NCBI GenBank assembly: GCA_013298565.1
Contig: JAAFIC010000014.1
Span: forward strand, 1 to 47,479
From: Alphaproteobacteria bacterium
GTDB taxonomy: Bacteria > Pseudomonadota > Alphaproteobacteria > Elsterales > Elsteraceae
Direction: 5' to 3'
Length of the DNA stretch: 47,479 nt
Shown here: one piece after another, positions 6,596-14,565 of the stretch
Layout: the number at the start of each line of letters is the position of its first letter
Numbering within the stretch: the stretch's first letter is position 1
Translations under genes and position numbers: made by a program
The notes under the pieces: model-generated
What the model saw: the letters and a program-made list of their open reading frames with translations, nothing else
What the model was told of the DNA's origin: nothing
Database searches by the model: none

Positions 6596-8665
6596 CTAAG
6601 ACGCAGCGTTTTGCTGAACCAGCGGCGGCAAGGCTCGGCTGGTCTCGGCGGGTGCGTCTGTCACCATATCCGGCAGCCAGCATAGAACCTCCGTACCGCT
6701 CGACGACGACGTGAGGCTGACCTCCCCGCCGTGGAGTTCGACGATGCTGCGGACCAAGGATAGCCCCAAGCCTGCCCCCGCCTGCCGCCCCGCGCGCTCG
6801 AACCGCCCAAAAATGCGTGGCAAATTTTCAGCCGGAATGCCGGGGCCAGTATCGGATACGCGGATAGAGATACCGCCTTGCGGGTGCCGCCGTGCGCTAA
6901 TCGTTATCTTATCCGTCGGGCGGCAAAATTTGATGGCGTTGGAGAGTAGGTTGAAGAGGGCTTGGCGCAGGCGTTTGGTATCGCCGACGACAGTGCCGAT
7001 CTCCGCAGCGGAATCGAGCGTTAGCGTAATGTCGCGGACCTGAGCGCGCTCGCGCACGAGGGCTAGGGTGGAGACGATGAGGCTATTCACTTCAATCGTA
7101 TCGCGCTCCAGGGCCAAATACCCGGCTTCTATCGTGGCAAGATCGAGAATATCGTTAATCAGCGACAGTAGCCGATGCGAATCAGCCAAAATACCCCGGC
7201 TATACTCCAACTGGCGCGTGTTGAGCGGGCCGAAATACTGTTCGGTTAGAATTTCCGAGAAGCCGATAATCGAGTTCAGCGGCGTGCGAAGCTCGTAGGA
7301 GACGTTAGCGATAAACTCAGTTTTCAGCCGATCCGCCGCTTCCAGCGCCTCGTTACGCTCGTGCAAGGCTAATTGCGCCCGGTTGCGTTCGGTGATGTCG
7401 AGAAAGAGGTAGAGGGTTGCACCATCGGGCATTGGCACAGACGTAAAGTCGATTTCCTTACCGCCGCGCCAACTGAGCACACCCGTACGCAGGCGACGCT
7501 GGCCTAGCGCGCTCTGATCCGGCTCGTCACCGTCCGCCACCCAGGGCAGGGTTGCGGCTTGCAACTCATCAAGAGTTGGCTCGCCCAGCAACTGTTCCTC
7601 GCTGAGGCCCCAAATGTGCAGAAAGGCGGGATTATGCAGGCGCAACCGCCGGTCGATCCCGAAGAAAGCCACCGCTTCGGACAGGTTATCGAGCGTTTCG
7701 CGCTGCACTTCGATAAGTGTATTGTAGGATCGCTCTAGGGCGAATTTATCGGTCGCGTTTTCGTAAGAATAGATCAAGCCGCCCAAGGGATGCGGCGCGA
7801 CGCGCTGAAACAAAGTGCGACCATCGGGCAGGTGCAGAACCTCTTCCTTTGCGCTCACCAGCGATTGAAACTGTGCCAGTTGCTCGCGCTTATACGCCGC
7901 AAAATCTATCACTTCGGGCAGTTGCCGTTTTTCGCGTAGAGTATCTATCAACTCTTGCAGTGTCGGCTCCCGCGCCAACCACACGTCATCGAGGTAAAAC
8001 AGGCGGGCGAAGGCGGCATTGAAGAATTTGATCCGCCGTTCCGGGCCGAAAATTACAATCGGAGCGTTCACCGCGTCCAACACATCGTCTTGCGCCGAAA
8101 TCAAGCGCGAGACCTGGAACATCAGGCTTTCGATCTGGCGCATATCGGTAGCGGAGACCGAAATTCCGGCAGGGGAGGGCAGCGTGCGCAGGGAATAGGC
8201 GTGCATCGCGCCGCCGATAACCAGCGACACGGTTTCCACCTGCTCGCTATTGAGGCGCAAGGCCCGCATAGCGAGTTCGCGCGCCTGTTCGATGAACGTG
8301 TCGCTGCCGCGCATGAGGCCGGACCAGGCGAGGTTGCTTTCCACGAGCCGCGAATCCCGCCCAAATAGCGCGAGCGGCGTTGCGGCGGCATCCATCAAGG
8401 CTTGGCGGCGATCGGCGAGCTGCTGCACGGCGCGCAACTGCTGCTGAATCGCGCGGCCCCGCAAAACAGCGCGAAAATGCAAGGTTCCGATAACCAGTAG
8501 CGCCAGCGCGAACAGGCTGAGAAAGCCGACCAAGGGTTGCAGAATCGAGGGGGAGGCCAATTCGTTCGCCGCCTGAGCCGTCGGGCCGAAACCAACCCCC
8601 AATAGCCCAACGATCCCGGCAAACAGGCGGGAGCGGGCGGGGCGACGAGAGGAGAGAGTGCACAT
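6596..8665 (-). CDS. divL: DivL-like PAS sensor kinase with Tyr in place of the H-box His
   Basis: The 689-residue protein has an N-terminal membrane segment (about residues 43-65, LVGFLSLFALALLVIGTLHF), PAS-like regions at roughly 85-180, 195-310 and 320-430, a HisKA dimerisation helix and a HATPase domain with complete N, G1 and G2 boxes (NLLSNAIKF, VSDTGPGIP, GAGLGLSLV). The H-box reads NVSYELRTPLN, so the phospho-accepting His is Tyr (codon at 7295-7297). This is the hallmark of DivL, which in Caulobacter controls CckA and the CtrA cell-cycle pathway rather than passing phosphate itself. The ATG at 8663-8665 is preferred to a TTG at 8683. No response regulator lies nearby. Orthology with DivL is inferred from the motif and layout. 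Confidence 0.85.
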   Translation of the reverse strand: MCTLSSRRPARSRLFAGIVGLLGVGFGPTAQAANELASPSILQPLVGFLSLFALALLVIGTLHFRAVLRGRAIQQQLRAVQQLADRRQALMDAAATPLALFGRDSRLVESNLAWSGLMRGSDTFIEQARELAMRALRLNSEQVETVSLVIGGAMHAYSLRTLPSPAGISVSATDMRQIESLMFQVSRLISAQDDVLDAVNAPIVIFGPERRIKFFNAAFARLFYLDDVWLAREPTLQELIDTLREKRQLPEVIDFAAYKREQLAQFQSLVSAKEEVLHLPDGRTLFQRVAPHPLGGLIYSYENATDKFALERSYNTLIEVQRETLDNLSEAVAFFGIDRRLRLHNPAFLHIWGLSEEQLLGEPTLDELQAATLPWVADGDEPDQSALGQRRLRTGVLSWRGGKEIDFTSVPMPDGATLYLFLDITERNRAQLALHERNEALEAADRLKTEFIANVSYELRTPLNSIIGFSEILTEQYFGPLNTRQLEYSRGILADSHRLLSLINDILDLATIEAGYLALERDTIEVNSLIVSTLALVRERAQVRDITLTLDSAAEIGTVVGDTKRLRQALFNLLSNAIKFCRPTDKITISARRHPQGGISIRVSDTGPGIPAENLPRIFGRFERAGRQAGAGLGLSLVRSIVELHGGEVSLTSSSSGTEVLCWLPDMVTDAPAETSRALPPLVQQNAAS

Positions 8666-8841
8666 AGCACTCAGTCTAAGCAATTGCCGCCCGGTTGAAC
8701 AGGCGGGTATTGGGTGTCATCGGATCGGGTTGGAGTTCAGGTCCGTGATAAGCGATGGACCTCGTATTATTTTTGTTCCCCACCTTTACCGACTCTTTAA
8801 TGCCATACCTACTTGTGGTAAACTAGAAATAGTCTTGATTA

Positions 8842-8847
8842 TATAAT
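8842..8847 (+). promoter_or_regulatory. TATAAT -10 box before the Panacea antitoxin gene
   Basis: TATAAT sits 17 bases before the preferred ATG (8864) and just ahead of AAAGGA (8853-8858). No convincing -35 hexamer is spaced correctly. Upstream, TACC-N7-GGTA (about 8806-8820) could be an operator half-site pair. The box overlaps an earlier ATG (8846), which makes that ATG an unlikely start. Confidence 0.4.
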
Positions 8848-8863
8848 GCGGCAAAGGAATTCG

Positions 8864-9427
8864 ATGCAACTCACCCCGAATAGCAGACGTATTTTGGAAG
8901 CCATCCTTTTGTTAATCCAGGAGGGCGAGCGGATTGGTGATCCCGTGACGCAATACGAGATCGTAAAGTCATTATTTTTGGCTGATATGGAGCATTTGGA
9001 GCAGTACGGTCGCCCAATTACCTTTGATAATTACGCCGCCTTAGAGTTTGGGCCAGTCCCTGTCAGAGCTTATGATTTTTTGAAACCGGGCTACAATGGG
9101 CAGGCTGATTTCCCTGATGAGGCATGGCCCCCTTGGACCCTGGAACGTGCGCGTGCCAAAGCCTATTTCTACCGGGGGCCAAAGCGAAACCCGAATTTGC
9201 GCGTTTTGTCAAAAACCGACGTAGCGGCTCTCTCGGCGGCGCTTGAAGAGGTGAAGGATCTAAAGTTCGGCGGAGTGGTGGACAAGACCAACAAAAATCC
9301 AGCCTACATCGCGGCGTGGGGCAGGCGGGGCGATAAGCGATCTGCTCCGATAGAGTATGTGCAGCTTATGACGGAGCCAGATCCCGAATTGCTGTCGAAT
9401 CTCATTGACGCTTCGCGTTGTGCTTAG
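8864..9427 (+). CDS. Panacea/SocA-domain (DUF4065) antitoxin-like protein
   Basis: The 187-residue protein carries the Panacea (SocA, GepA, DUF4065) fold: KSLFLADMEHLEQYGRPI followed by FDNYAALEFGPVP is its most conserved stretch. Panacea proteins neutralise many unrelated toxins encoded beside them. The ATG at 8864 follows AAAGGA at good spacing; an ATG at 8846 is in frame but overlaps a -10-like TATAAT. The stop TAG (9425-9427) abuts the ATG of the next gene with no spacer, so the pair forms a bicistronic unit of the antitoxin-first type. The local sequence is less GC-rich than the core genes. Confidence 0.85.
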   Translation: MQLTPNSRRILEAILLLIQEGERIGDPVTQYEIVKSLFLADMEHLEQYGRPITFDNYAALEFGPVPVRAYDFLKPGYNGQADFPDEAWPPWTLERARAKAYFYRGPKRNPNLRVLSKTDVAALSAALEEVKDLKFGGVVDKTNKNPAYIAAWGRRGDKRSAPIEYVQLMTEPDPELLSNLIDASRCA

Positions 9428-9790
9428 ATGCATTCCCCTGGCGATGTAGTGCTATTCTGGAGTGATGAGGCGGATAAAGAGAAATACCATCTCTGCATCA
9501 GCTTGAATGAGAAATATCTCTTTGTAAATTCACCTAAAAAACGCCTTTATCCAGGCGATCTTATTGTTCCTTGTTCAGATTTTCCTTTTCTTGATCCGAC
9601 CGTTGACGGAAATTCCATAATATCTTGCACGCTTATTGTTGGTTAGTCACCAAAAAATAAGCGCGCAGTCGTCAAGGGTACAGTTAGCTCAGATGTCCTG
9701 TTGAAAATTATCGCCTTCGTTGAGGACTGTGCGGTGATCGGCGCCGAAGATCGTGATGCGATCCTAAATGGCTTGGGCGACTGGGTTTAG
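9428..9790 (+). pseudogene. Putative toxin partner of the Panacea protein, interrupted by an in-frame amber codon
   Basis: The frame begins MHSPGDVVLFWSDEADKEKY at 9428 and reaches a TAG at 9644-9646 after 72 codons. Beyond it the same frame stays open for 47 more codons (9647-9787) to TAG 9788-9790, and reads like real protein: KGTVSSDVLLKIIAFVEDC, then DRDAILNGLGDWV, two amphipathic helices. Intact, it would be about 120 residues: a small beta-rich N-terminal part with HLCIS and KKRLYPGDLIVPCSDF, and a helical tail. I do not recognise the family. Its position right after a Panacea antitoxin makes it the presumed toxin. The amber codon suggests the toxin is inactivated or truncated to 72 residues, unless readthrough occurs. 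Confidence 0.65.
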
Positions 9791-9914
9791 CCAGAAGCGC
9801 TGGCGAGAGCTTACCCAGTTAATTATTAGGGAAGTCGCGTGCCGCGCCTTTCTTGCATCGCACGCCCGGCGTGGTATAACGCAAAGTCTGACGTAATCGC
9901 TTGAGGTTGACCTT

Positions 9915-10364
9915 TTGTCCGCCCCCTTGATCTTGGTTCTGAATGGACCGAATCTTAACCTGCTGGGTACGCGCGAGCCGCACATCTACGGCACCGACAC
10001 GCTGGAAGACGTTCGCCTTGCGACATCTCGGGCAGCAGACCAGCTTGGCTGTGCGCTCGATTTTCGCCAGTCGAACCATGAAGGCGTGTTGATTGACTGG
10101 GTGCAGGACGCGCGCGGGACCGCCGCTGGAATTATCATTAACGCGGGGGCCTATACCCATACGTCGATTGCGCTGCTGGATGCGCTGAAGGCGGTGGACC
10201 TACCCGTCATCGAGGTGCACCTCTCCAATATCTTCCATCGCGAACCATTTCGGCACACGTCCTACCCAGGCCGGGCCGCGATTGGCGTGATCGCCGGGTT
10301 TGGCGGTCAATCCTATGTGCTGGCCGTGGCCGCCCTCGCCAATCTGATTAAAACCGCAGCGTGA
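9915..10364 (+). CDS. aroQ: Type II 3-dehydroquinate dehydratase
   Basis: AroQ converts 3-dehydroquinate to 3-dehydroshikimate in the shikimate pathway. The 149-residue length and motifs are standard: LNGPNLNLLGTREPHIYG with the catalytic Tyr on the mobile loop, QSNHEG, INAGAYTHTSIA and EVHLSNIFHREPFRH with the catalytic His. The start appears to be TTG (9915-9917), with GAGG about eight bases before it; no ATG lies in a suitable place. It is followed by accB and accC, an order often seen in proteobacteria, and the three genes are probably one operon. Confidence 0.95.
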   Translation: MSAPLILVLNGPNLNLLGTREPHIYGTDTLEDVRLATSRAADQLGCALDFRQSNHEGVLIDWVQDARGTAAGIIINAGAYTHTSIALLDALKAVDLPVIEVHLSNIFHREPFRHTSYPGRAAIGVIAGFGGQSYVLAVAALANLIKTAA

Positions 10365-10414
10365 CGCTCGCGTCTCGTTTCCGGCCTCATGCCGCGTTTG
10401 TTTAGAGAGAAACC

Positions 10415-10864
10415 ATGTCTCAGCATCAATTAGATAGCGAACTGATCCGCAATCTCGCCAGCCTGCTCGACGAGACCAAGCTGACCGAAATCGAATATCA
10501 GCGCGATAATGTTCGCATCCGCGTGGCCCGCAATTTACCGCCGCAGAGCGTGGCTTTGCCGCCGGTGCCGGTCGCCGCCCCTGTCGCCATTGCCGTTGCT
10601 CCTGTTGCCGCGCCCGCACCTGCCGATCACCCCGGCATGGTGCCCTCGCCGATGGTTGGCATGGTTTATTTGGCAGCAGAACCTGGCGCGCGCCCGTTCA
10701 TTGCCGTGGGCGATACGGTGCAGAAAGGCCAGACTCTGCTCATCATTGAAGCGATGAAGGTGATGAACCCGCTGCCCTCGCCGCGCACCGGCGTGGTGAA
10801 AGAGATTGTGGTGACGGATGGTAAGCCGATTGAATATGGCGAGCCGTTAGTGATCATCGAGTAA
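10415..10864 (+). CDS. accB: Biotin carboxyl carrier protein of acetyl-CoA carboxylase
   Basis: AccB carries the biotin that shuttles carboxyl groups between AccC and the carboxyltransferase in fatty-acid synthesis. The 149-residue protein has an N-terminal helical domain, a flexible Ala/Pro/Val linker (about residues 42-70) and a biotinyl domain. The biotinylated lysine is K115 in EAMKVMNPL; Val replaces the common Met after the lysine. PSPMVGMVY is the start of the biotinyl fold and includes the protruding-thumb region typical of acetyl-CoA carboxylase. It ends two bases before accC. Confidence 0.95.
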   Translation: MSQHQLDSELIRNLASLLDETKLTEIEYQRDNVRIRVARNLPPQSVALPPVPVAAPVAIAVAPVAAPAPADHPGMVPSPMVGMVYLAAEPGARPFIAVGDTVQKGQTLLIIEAMKVMNPLPSPRTGVVKEIVVTDGKPIEYGEPLVIIE

Positions 10865-10866
10865 TC

Positions 10867-12234
10867 ATGTTCGAGAAGATCCTCATCGCCAATCGTGGCG
10901 AAATCGCCCTTCGCATCCACCGTGCCTGCCGCGAGCTTGGCATTCAAACGGTTGCGGTCCACTCCACGGCAGATGCCGACGCGATGCACGTGCGCTTGGC
11001 CGACGAAAGCGTTTGCATCGGCCCACCCGCGCCGCGCCAAAGCTATTTGAACATGCAGGCGATTCTGTCGGCGGCGACGATTACCGGGGCGGAAGCCATT
11101 CACCCCGGTGTTGGTTTTCTGTCGGAAAACGCTGATTTCGCGCAGATGGTGCAAGATCACGGACTGGTGTTCATCGGCCCATCGCCCGAGCATATCCGCA
11201 TTATGGGCGATAAGATTACCGCGAAAAAGGCCGTGCAGGAGCTTGGCATCCCCACAGTTCCCGGCTCCGACGGCCCCGTGACGAATGACGAGGAAGCGCT
11301 GGAAATCGCCCGGCGCATCGGCTTCCCCATCCTCATCAAGGCGGCGGCAGGCGGCGGCGGCAAGGGGATGAAGATTTGCCGGAATGAGGCCGATCTTCGC
11401 CGGGAACTGCCGATCGCTCGCGCCGAAGCTCGCACGTTCTTTGGTAACGATATGGTGTTCTTCGAGAAATTCCTCGAAAAACCCCGCCATATCGAGTTGC
11501 AGATTCTCGGCGACGGGCAGGGCAATGTCATTCACTTGGGCGAGCGTGATTGCTCGCTGCAACGCCGCCATCAAAAGCTGCTGGAAGAGGCGCCCTCTCC
11601 CGCGCTAAACGCCGACGAGCGCGAGGCTATCGGCCAGATCGCGCTGAAGGCGATGGGGTCACTCGGCTATGCTTCGGCAGGCACGCTAGAGTTTTTGTAC
11701 GAAGATGGGCAGTTCTATTTCATCGAAATGAACACCCGGTTGCAGGTGGAGCACCCGGTTTCTGAATTCATCACCGGCATTGATTTGGTGCGGGAGCAAA
11801 TCCGCATCGCCGCCGGCGGCAAGCTAACGCTGAAACAGGAAGATGTGCGCTTCAATGGGGCCGCCATTGAAGTTCGCATCAATGCCGAACACCCGGAAAC
11901 TTTCGCGCCCTCGCCGGGCAAGATTATCGAATACCACGCGCCGGGCGGGCCTGGAGTCCGTGTCGATTCGGCACTCTATTCCGGCTACAAAGTGCCCTCG
12001 CACTACGATAGCCTCGTGTCTAAGCTCATTGTTCACGGCAAAACGCGCAACGAGTGCCTGATGCGCCTCCGCCGCGCTTTGGAGGAATATGTGATCGCCG
12101 GGATTCATACCACGATCCCCTTGCACCAGCGCGTTATTGCCGATCCCGATTTCATCACCGGCGATTACACGATTCACTGGCTGGAGCAGTTTATGGAGCG
12201 CACTGCCGCTGAAAAGGAGAGTGGCGACGCTTAA
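10867..12234 (+). CDS. accC: Biotin carboxylase subunit of acetyl-CoA carboxylase
   Basis: AccC uses ATP and bicarbonate to carboxylate the biotin on AccB. The 455-residue protein is full length and shows the N-terminal biotin carboxylase domain (MFEKILIANRGEIALRIHRA), the ATP-grasp glycine loop (KAAAGGGGKGMK), HLGERDCSLQRRHQKLLEE, and the catalytic stretch FIEMNTRLQVEHPVSE. The C-terminal biotin carboxylase domain follows. It starts two bases after accB, so translation is likely coupled. Aat follows after three bases. Confidence 0.97.
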   Translation: MFEKILIANRGEIALRIHRACRELGIQTVAVHSTADADAMHVRLADESVCIGPPAPRQSYLNMQAILSAATITGAEAIHPGVGFLSENADFAQMVQDHGLVFIGPSPEHIRIMGDKITAKKAVQELGIPTVPGSDGPVTNDEEALEIARRIGFPILIKAAAGGGGKGMKICRNEADLRRELPIARAEARTFFGNDMVFFEKFLEKPRHIELQILGDGQGNVIHLGERDCSLQRRHQKLLEEAPSPALNADEREAIGQIALKAMGSLGYASAGTLEFLYEDGQFYFIEMNTRLQVEHPVSEFITGIDLVREQIRIAAGGKLTLKQEDVRFNGAAIEVRINAEHPETFAPSPGKIIEYHAPGGPGVRVDSALYSGYKVPSHYDSLVSKLIVHGKTRNECLMRLRRALEEYVIAGIHTTIPLHQRVIADPDFITGDYTIHWLEQFMERTAAEKESGDA

Positions 12235-12237
12235 GCG

Positions 12238-12927
12238 GTGGCAGATCGGATGCGCTTAACCCCCGATCTCTTGCTGCGCGCTTACGCCGCCGGGATTTTT
12301 CCGATGGCGGACGGTCGGGACGACCCAGAGATTTTCTGGGTCGATCCCGATGTGCGCGGTATTCTGCCGCTCGATAATTTTCACGTTCCCAAGCGCCTAA
12401 AGCGTAGCTTACGCGCCCAACCTTACCGCGTGAGTATTGATACCGCCTTCCGCCGCACAGTGGCCGCTTGCGCCGCCCCGCGCCCCGGCAGCCCGGATAG
12501 TTGGATCAATGCCGAAATAAAGCGGCTTTACGGCTTACTGTTCGAGGCAGGCCGCGCCCATTCGGTAGAATGCTGGCAGGGCGACACCTTGGTGGGTGGG
12601 CTATATGGCGTTACCCTTGGCGGGGCGTTTTTTGGCGAAAGCATGTTTTCGGTTGCGCGCGATGCCAGTAAGATTGCCTTGGTCTATTTAGTGGCGCACT
12701 TAAAGGCCGGGGGCTTCACTTTGCTGGATACGCAATTCAAGACCGATCATCTCGCTCAGTTCGGCGTGATCGAAATTGCGCGGGCCGAGTATCGCAGAAG
12801 ACTGGACGAAGCCCTGCTTCAACAGGCAGTGTTTGGCCAGAGGGATTTAGACCCGATAGGTTTAGGCTCAATAGATTTAGAACAGCCGCTGTCGTTGGAG
12901 GACGTAATCCACTATGCGGGATGCTGA
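12238..12927 (+). CDS. aat: Leucyl/phenylalanyl-tRNA--protein transferase
   Basis: Aat adds Leu or Phe from charged tRNA to the N-terminus of proteins starting with Lys or Arg, marking them for ClpS/ClpAP degradation. The 229-residue protein has the family signatures [55 protein letters not shown], and [19 protein letters not shown]. The start may be GTG 12238 or ATG 12250 (MRLTPDLLL), the latter with GGTGG in front. It is the last gene of the aroQ-accBC run. Its 3' end overlaps the next ECF sigma gene by 14 nt. Confidence 0.95.
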   Translation: MADRMRLTPDLLLRAYAAGIFPMADGRDDPEIFWVDPDVRGILPLDNFHVPKRLKRSLRAQPYRVSIDTAFRRTVAACAAPRPGSPDSWINAEIKRLYGLLFEAGRAHSVECWQGDTLVGGLYGVTLGGAFFGESMFSVARDASKIALVYLVAHLKAGGFTLLDTQFKTDHLAQFGVIEIARAEYRRRLDEALLQQAVFGQRDLDPIGLGSIDLEQPLSLEDVIHYAGC

Positions 12928-13462
12928 AACGCTTGATATTGCCGAACTGCTCACGCGGGTACCCTCCGGCGATGAAGGGGCGTTCGCCACGCTTTATCGA
13001 CAGACGGGGCCGCATCTATACGGCGTTGCCCTCCGTATCACTAGGGATCGGTCCAGTGCCGAGGACGTGGTGCAGGATGTGTTGACGAAGCTGTGGTCGG
13101 GCGCGGCACGGTTTGAAGCCGGGCGAGGCTCACCCTTGGGCTGGTTGCTGACGATGGCGCGCAATCGGGCGCTCGATCTCATCGCGCGGCGCGGGCGTGA
13201 TGCCCCGCTGCCCGAAGAGTTCGATGAACTGCCGGACCCGGCGGAAGACGCGCTCTCGGCGCTGGCAGGCCGCGAGGATGCTAGTCGCTTGCACGCCTGC
13301 CTTGCAGTGCTGACGGACGATCAACGCCGGGCGATTCTGGTCGCCTTCTTCGAGGGGGCCACTCACGAGGAAGCGGCGGAAAAGCTGGAAACGCCCCTGG
13401 GCACGGTCAAAAGCTGGGTCCGCCGGGGCCTCTTGAAACTGAAAGGGTGCCTGGGATCATGA
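12914..13462 (+). CDS. ECF sigma factor paired with an RskA-type anti-sigma factor
   Basis: The 182-residue protein has sigma region 2 ([49 protein letters not shown]) and region 4 ([45 protein letters not shown]). It resembles the SigK/ECF19 type that is controlled by membrane anti-sigma factors of the RskA family. It begins inside the 3' end of aat and its stop overlaps the next gene's ATG (ATGA at 13459-13462). It is distinct in sequence from the RpoE-type sigma at 4.6 kb. Regulon unknown. Confidence 0.92.
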   Translation: MRDAETLDIAELLTRVPSGDEGAFATLYRQTGPHLYGVALRITRDRSSAEDVVQDVLTKLWSGAARFEAGRGSPLGWLLTMARNRALDLIARRGRDAPLPEEFDELPDPAEDALSALAGREDASRLHACLAVLTDDQRRAILVAFFEGATHEEAAEKLETPLGTVKSWVRRGLLKLKGCLGS

Positions 13463-14286
13463 GCGCCTTGGACCGCGAAACGCTAACGGTTTTAGCCGGA
13501 GAATATGTTCTCGGCACGCTGCGGGGCCGGGCGCGTCAGGAGTTTGAGACCCTGTGCGAGATGGACCCGGAGATCGCCGCCGCGCGCACCGCCTGGGAAG
13601 AGCATTTCGCGCCGCTGCTGGTGCTCTCCCCGCCAGTGCCGCCGCCCGAAACCCTGTGGGCGCACCTGCATGATGCCTTGGGCTTCGAGGTTATCTCTGA
13701 CCGAAGCAGTTCGGATCGCGGCCTAGTCGAGGAAGACGTACCCTATACAGACGATTTGCCCGCGACCGCCGAAATCATCCACCTGCGCCGCAGCCTGGGG
13801 CGCTGGCGCGTGACCAGTGTGATGATGAGCATGGCGGTAGCCGCAGGGCTGGTTAGCCTCGTTCTGGTCCGCCCGGACCTGTTGCGCGCCCCGACGCCTG
13901 CCCCTGTGCAAGTGGCGGAAGCGCCGCCCGCCAAAGCCGAGCCTGCACCCCTGCGCCCAATGCTGGTTGCGGTCATGCTCAACGAGCAGCAAGACCCGTG
14001 GTGCGTGATCCGCGAGGGTGCGCCCGACGGCAAACTCACCCTCACTCTGCTGCACCCCCTCCCCGACGATGGGCAGGACCGGGAGCTTTGGATTGTTGGC
14101 GACGATAGCGTGCCAAAATCCCTCGGCATCATCGGCCCCGCTGGCCTCTCCATCGACCCGGCTGTCGAAACCGCGCCGGGCCGCTTGATGGCGGTCAGCC
14201 GCGAGCCGAAAGGCGGCTCCCCCACGGGCACCCCCACCGGGCCGATCTTTGCGACGGGTAAACTGGTGAAGGTGATGGATTTGTAG
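13459..14286 (+). CDS. RskA-type membrane anti-sigma factor
   Basis: This 275-residue protein is the presumed antagonist of the sigma factor it overlaps by four bases. The N-terminal cytoplasmic part (LAGEYVLGTLRGRARQEFE and AWEEHFAPLL) is the anti-sigma K signature. A single membrane span lies near residues 120-138 (VMMSMAVAAGLVSLVLV). The periplasmic C-terminal domain (about 165-270) with GREL/ELWIVGDD and a GRLMAVSREPKGGSPTG stretch is typical of RskA. These proteins release sigma after regulated proteolysis. The ATG at 13459 is preferred over one 12 nt upstream because it gives the coupled ATGA overlap. Confidence 0.9.
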   Translation: MSALDRETLTVLAGEYVLGTLRGRARQEFETLCEMDPEIAAARTAWEEHFAPLLVLSPPVPPPETLWAHLHDALGFEVISDRSSSDRGLVEEDVPYTDDLPATAEIIHLRRSLGRWRVTSVMMSMAVAAGLVSLVLVRPDLLRAPTPAPVQVAEAPPAKAEPAPLRPMLVAVMLNEQQDPWCVIREGAPDGKLTLTLLHPLPDDGQDRELWIVGDDSVPKSLGIIGPAGLSIDPAVETAPGRLMAVSREPKGGSPTGTPTGPIFATGKLVKVMDL

Positions 14287-14565
14287 GATACCTCTCTTGC
14301 GATAGTAAGAATTAGGGCCACGGACGGCCTCCGCCACCCATGCTGCCCGGAATCATCCTGCGCGAGCCTTATCTCGCGGCGCGCGACCAGCCAGGGTTAT
14401 GGCGAGTGTCGATATCCTCTCGCTTTCTTTTAGCCCTCGCCCTTGGCCGCAGCCTCACCCGACACGCTTGGCATGTCAAACACGCCTGATTCTGCTTTTA
14501 GAGCTGCGTCTGACTAATCGCACGCAACCCTAAATTTTACGCACGACGCTATATAACAGACCTCA
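14287..14565. other. Intergenic stretch between convergent genes, nothing recognised
   Basis: These 279 bases separate the anti-sigma gene (plus strand) and the heparinase-like gene (minus strand). I see no tRNA, no strong hairpin with a T-run and no frame with a good ribosome site. A 44-codon plus-strand frame from ATG 14393 region lacks a Shine-Dalgarno sequence and protein-like composition. A small RNA cannot be excluded by eye. Confidence 0.4.

Noticed and set aside
10666-11574. 302-codon minus-strand frame opposite accB/accC
   Set aside because: Antisense shadow of two conserved genes; composition is not protein-like.
14393-14535. 44-codon plus-strand frame in the gap after the anti-sigma gene
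   Set aside because: No ribosome site, and the product resembles translated non-coding sequence.
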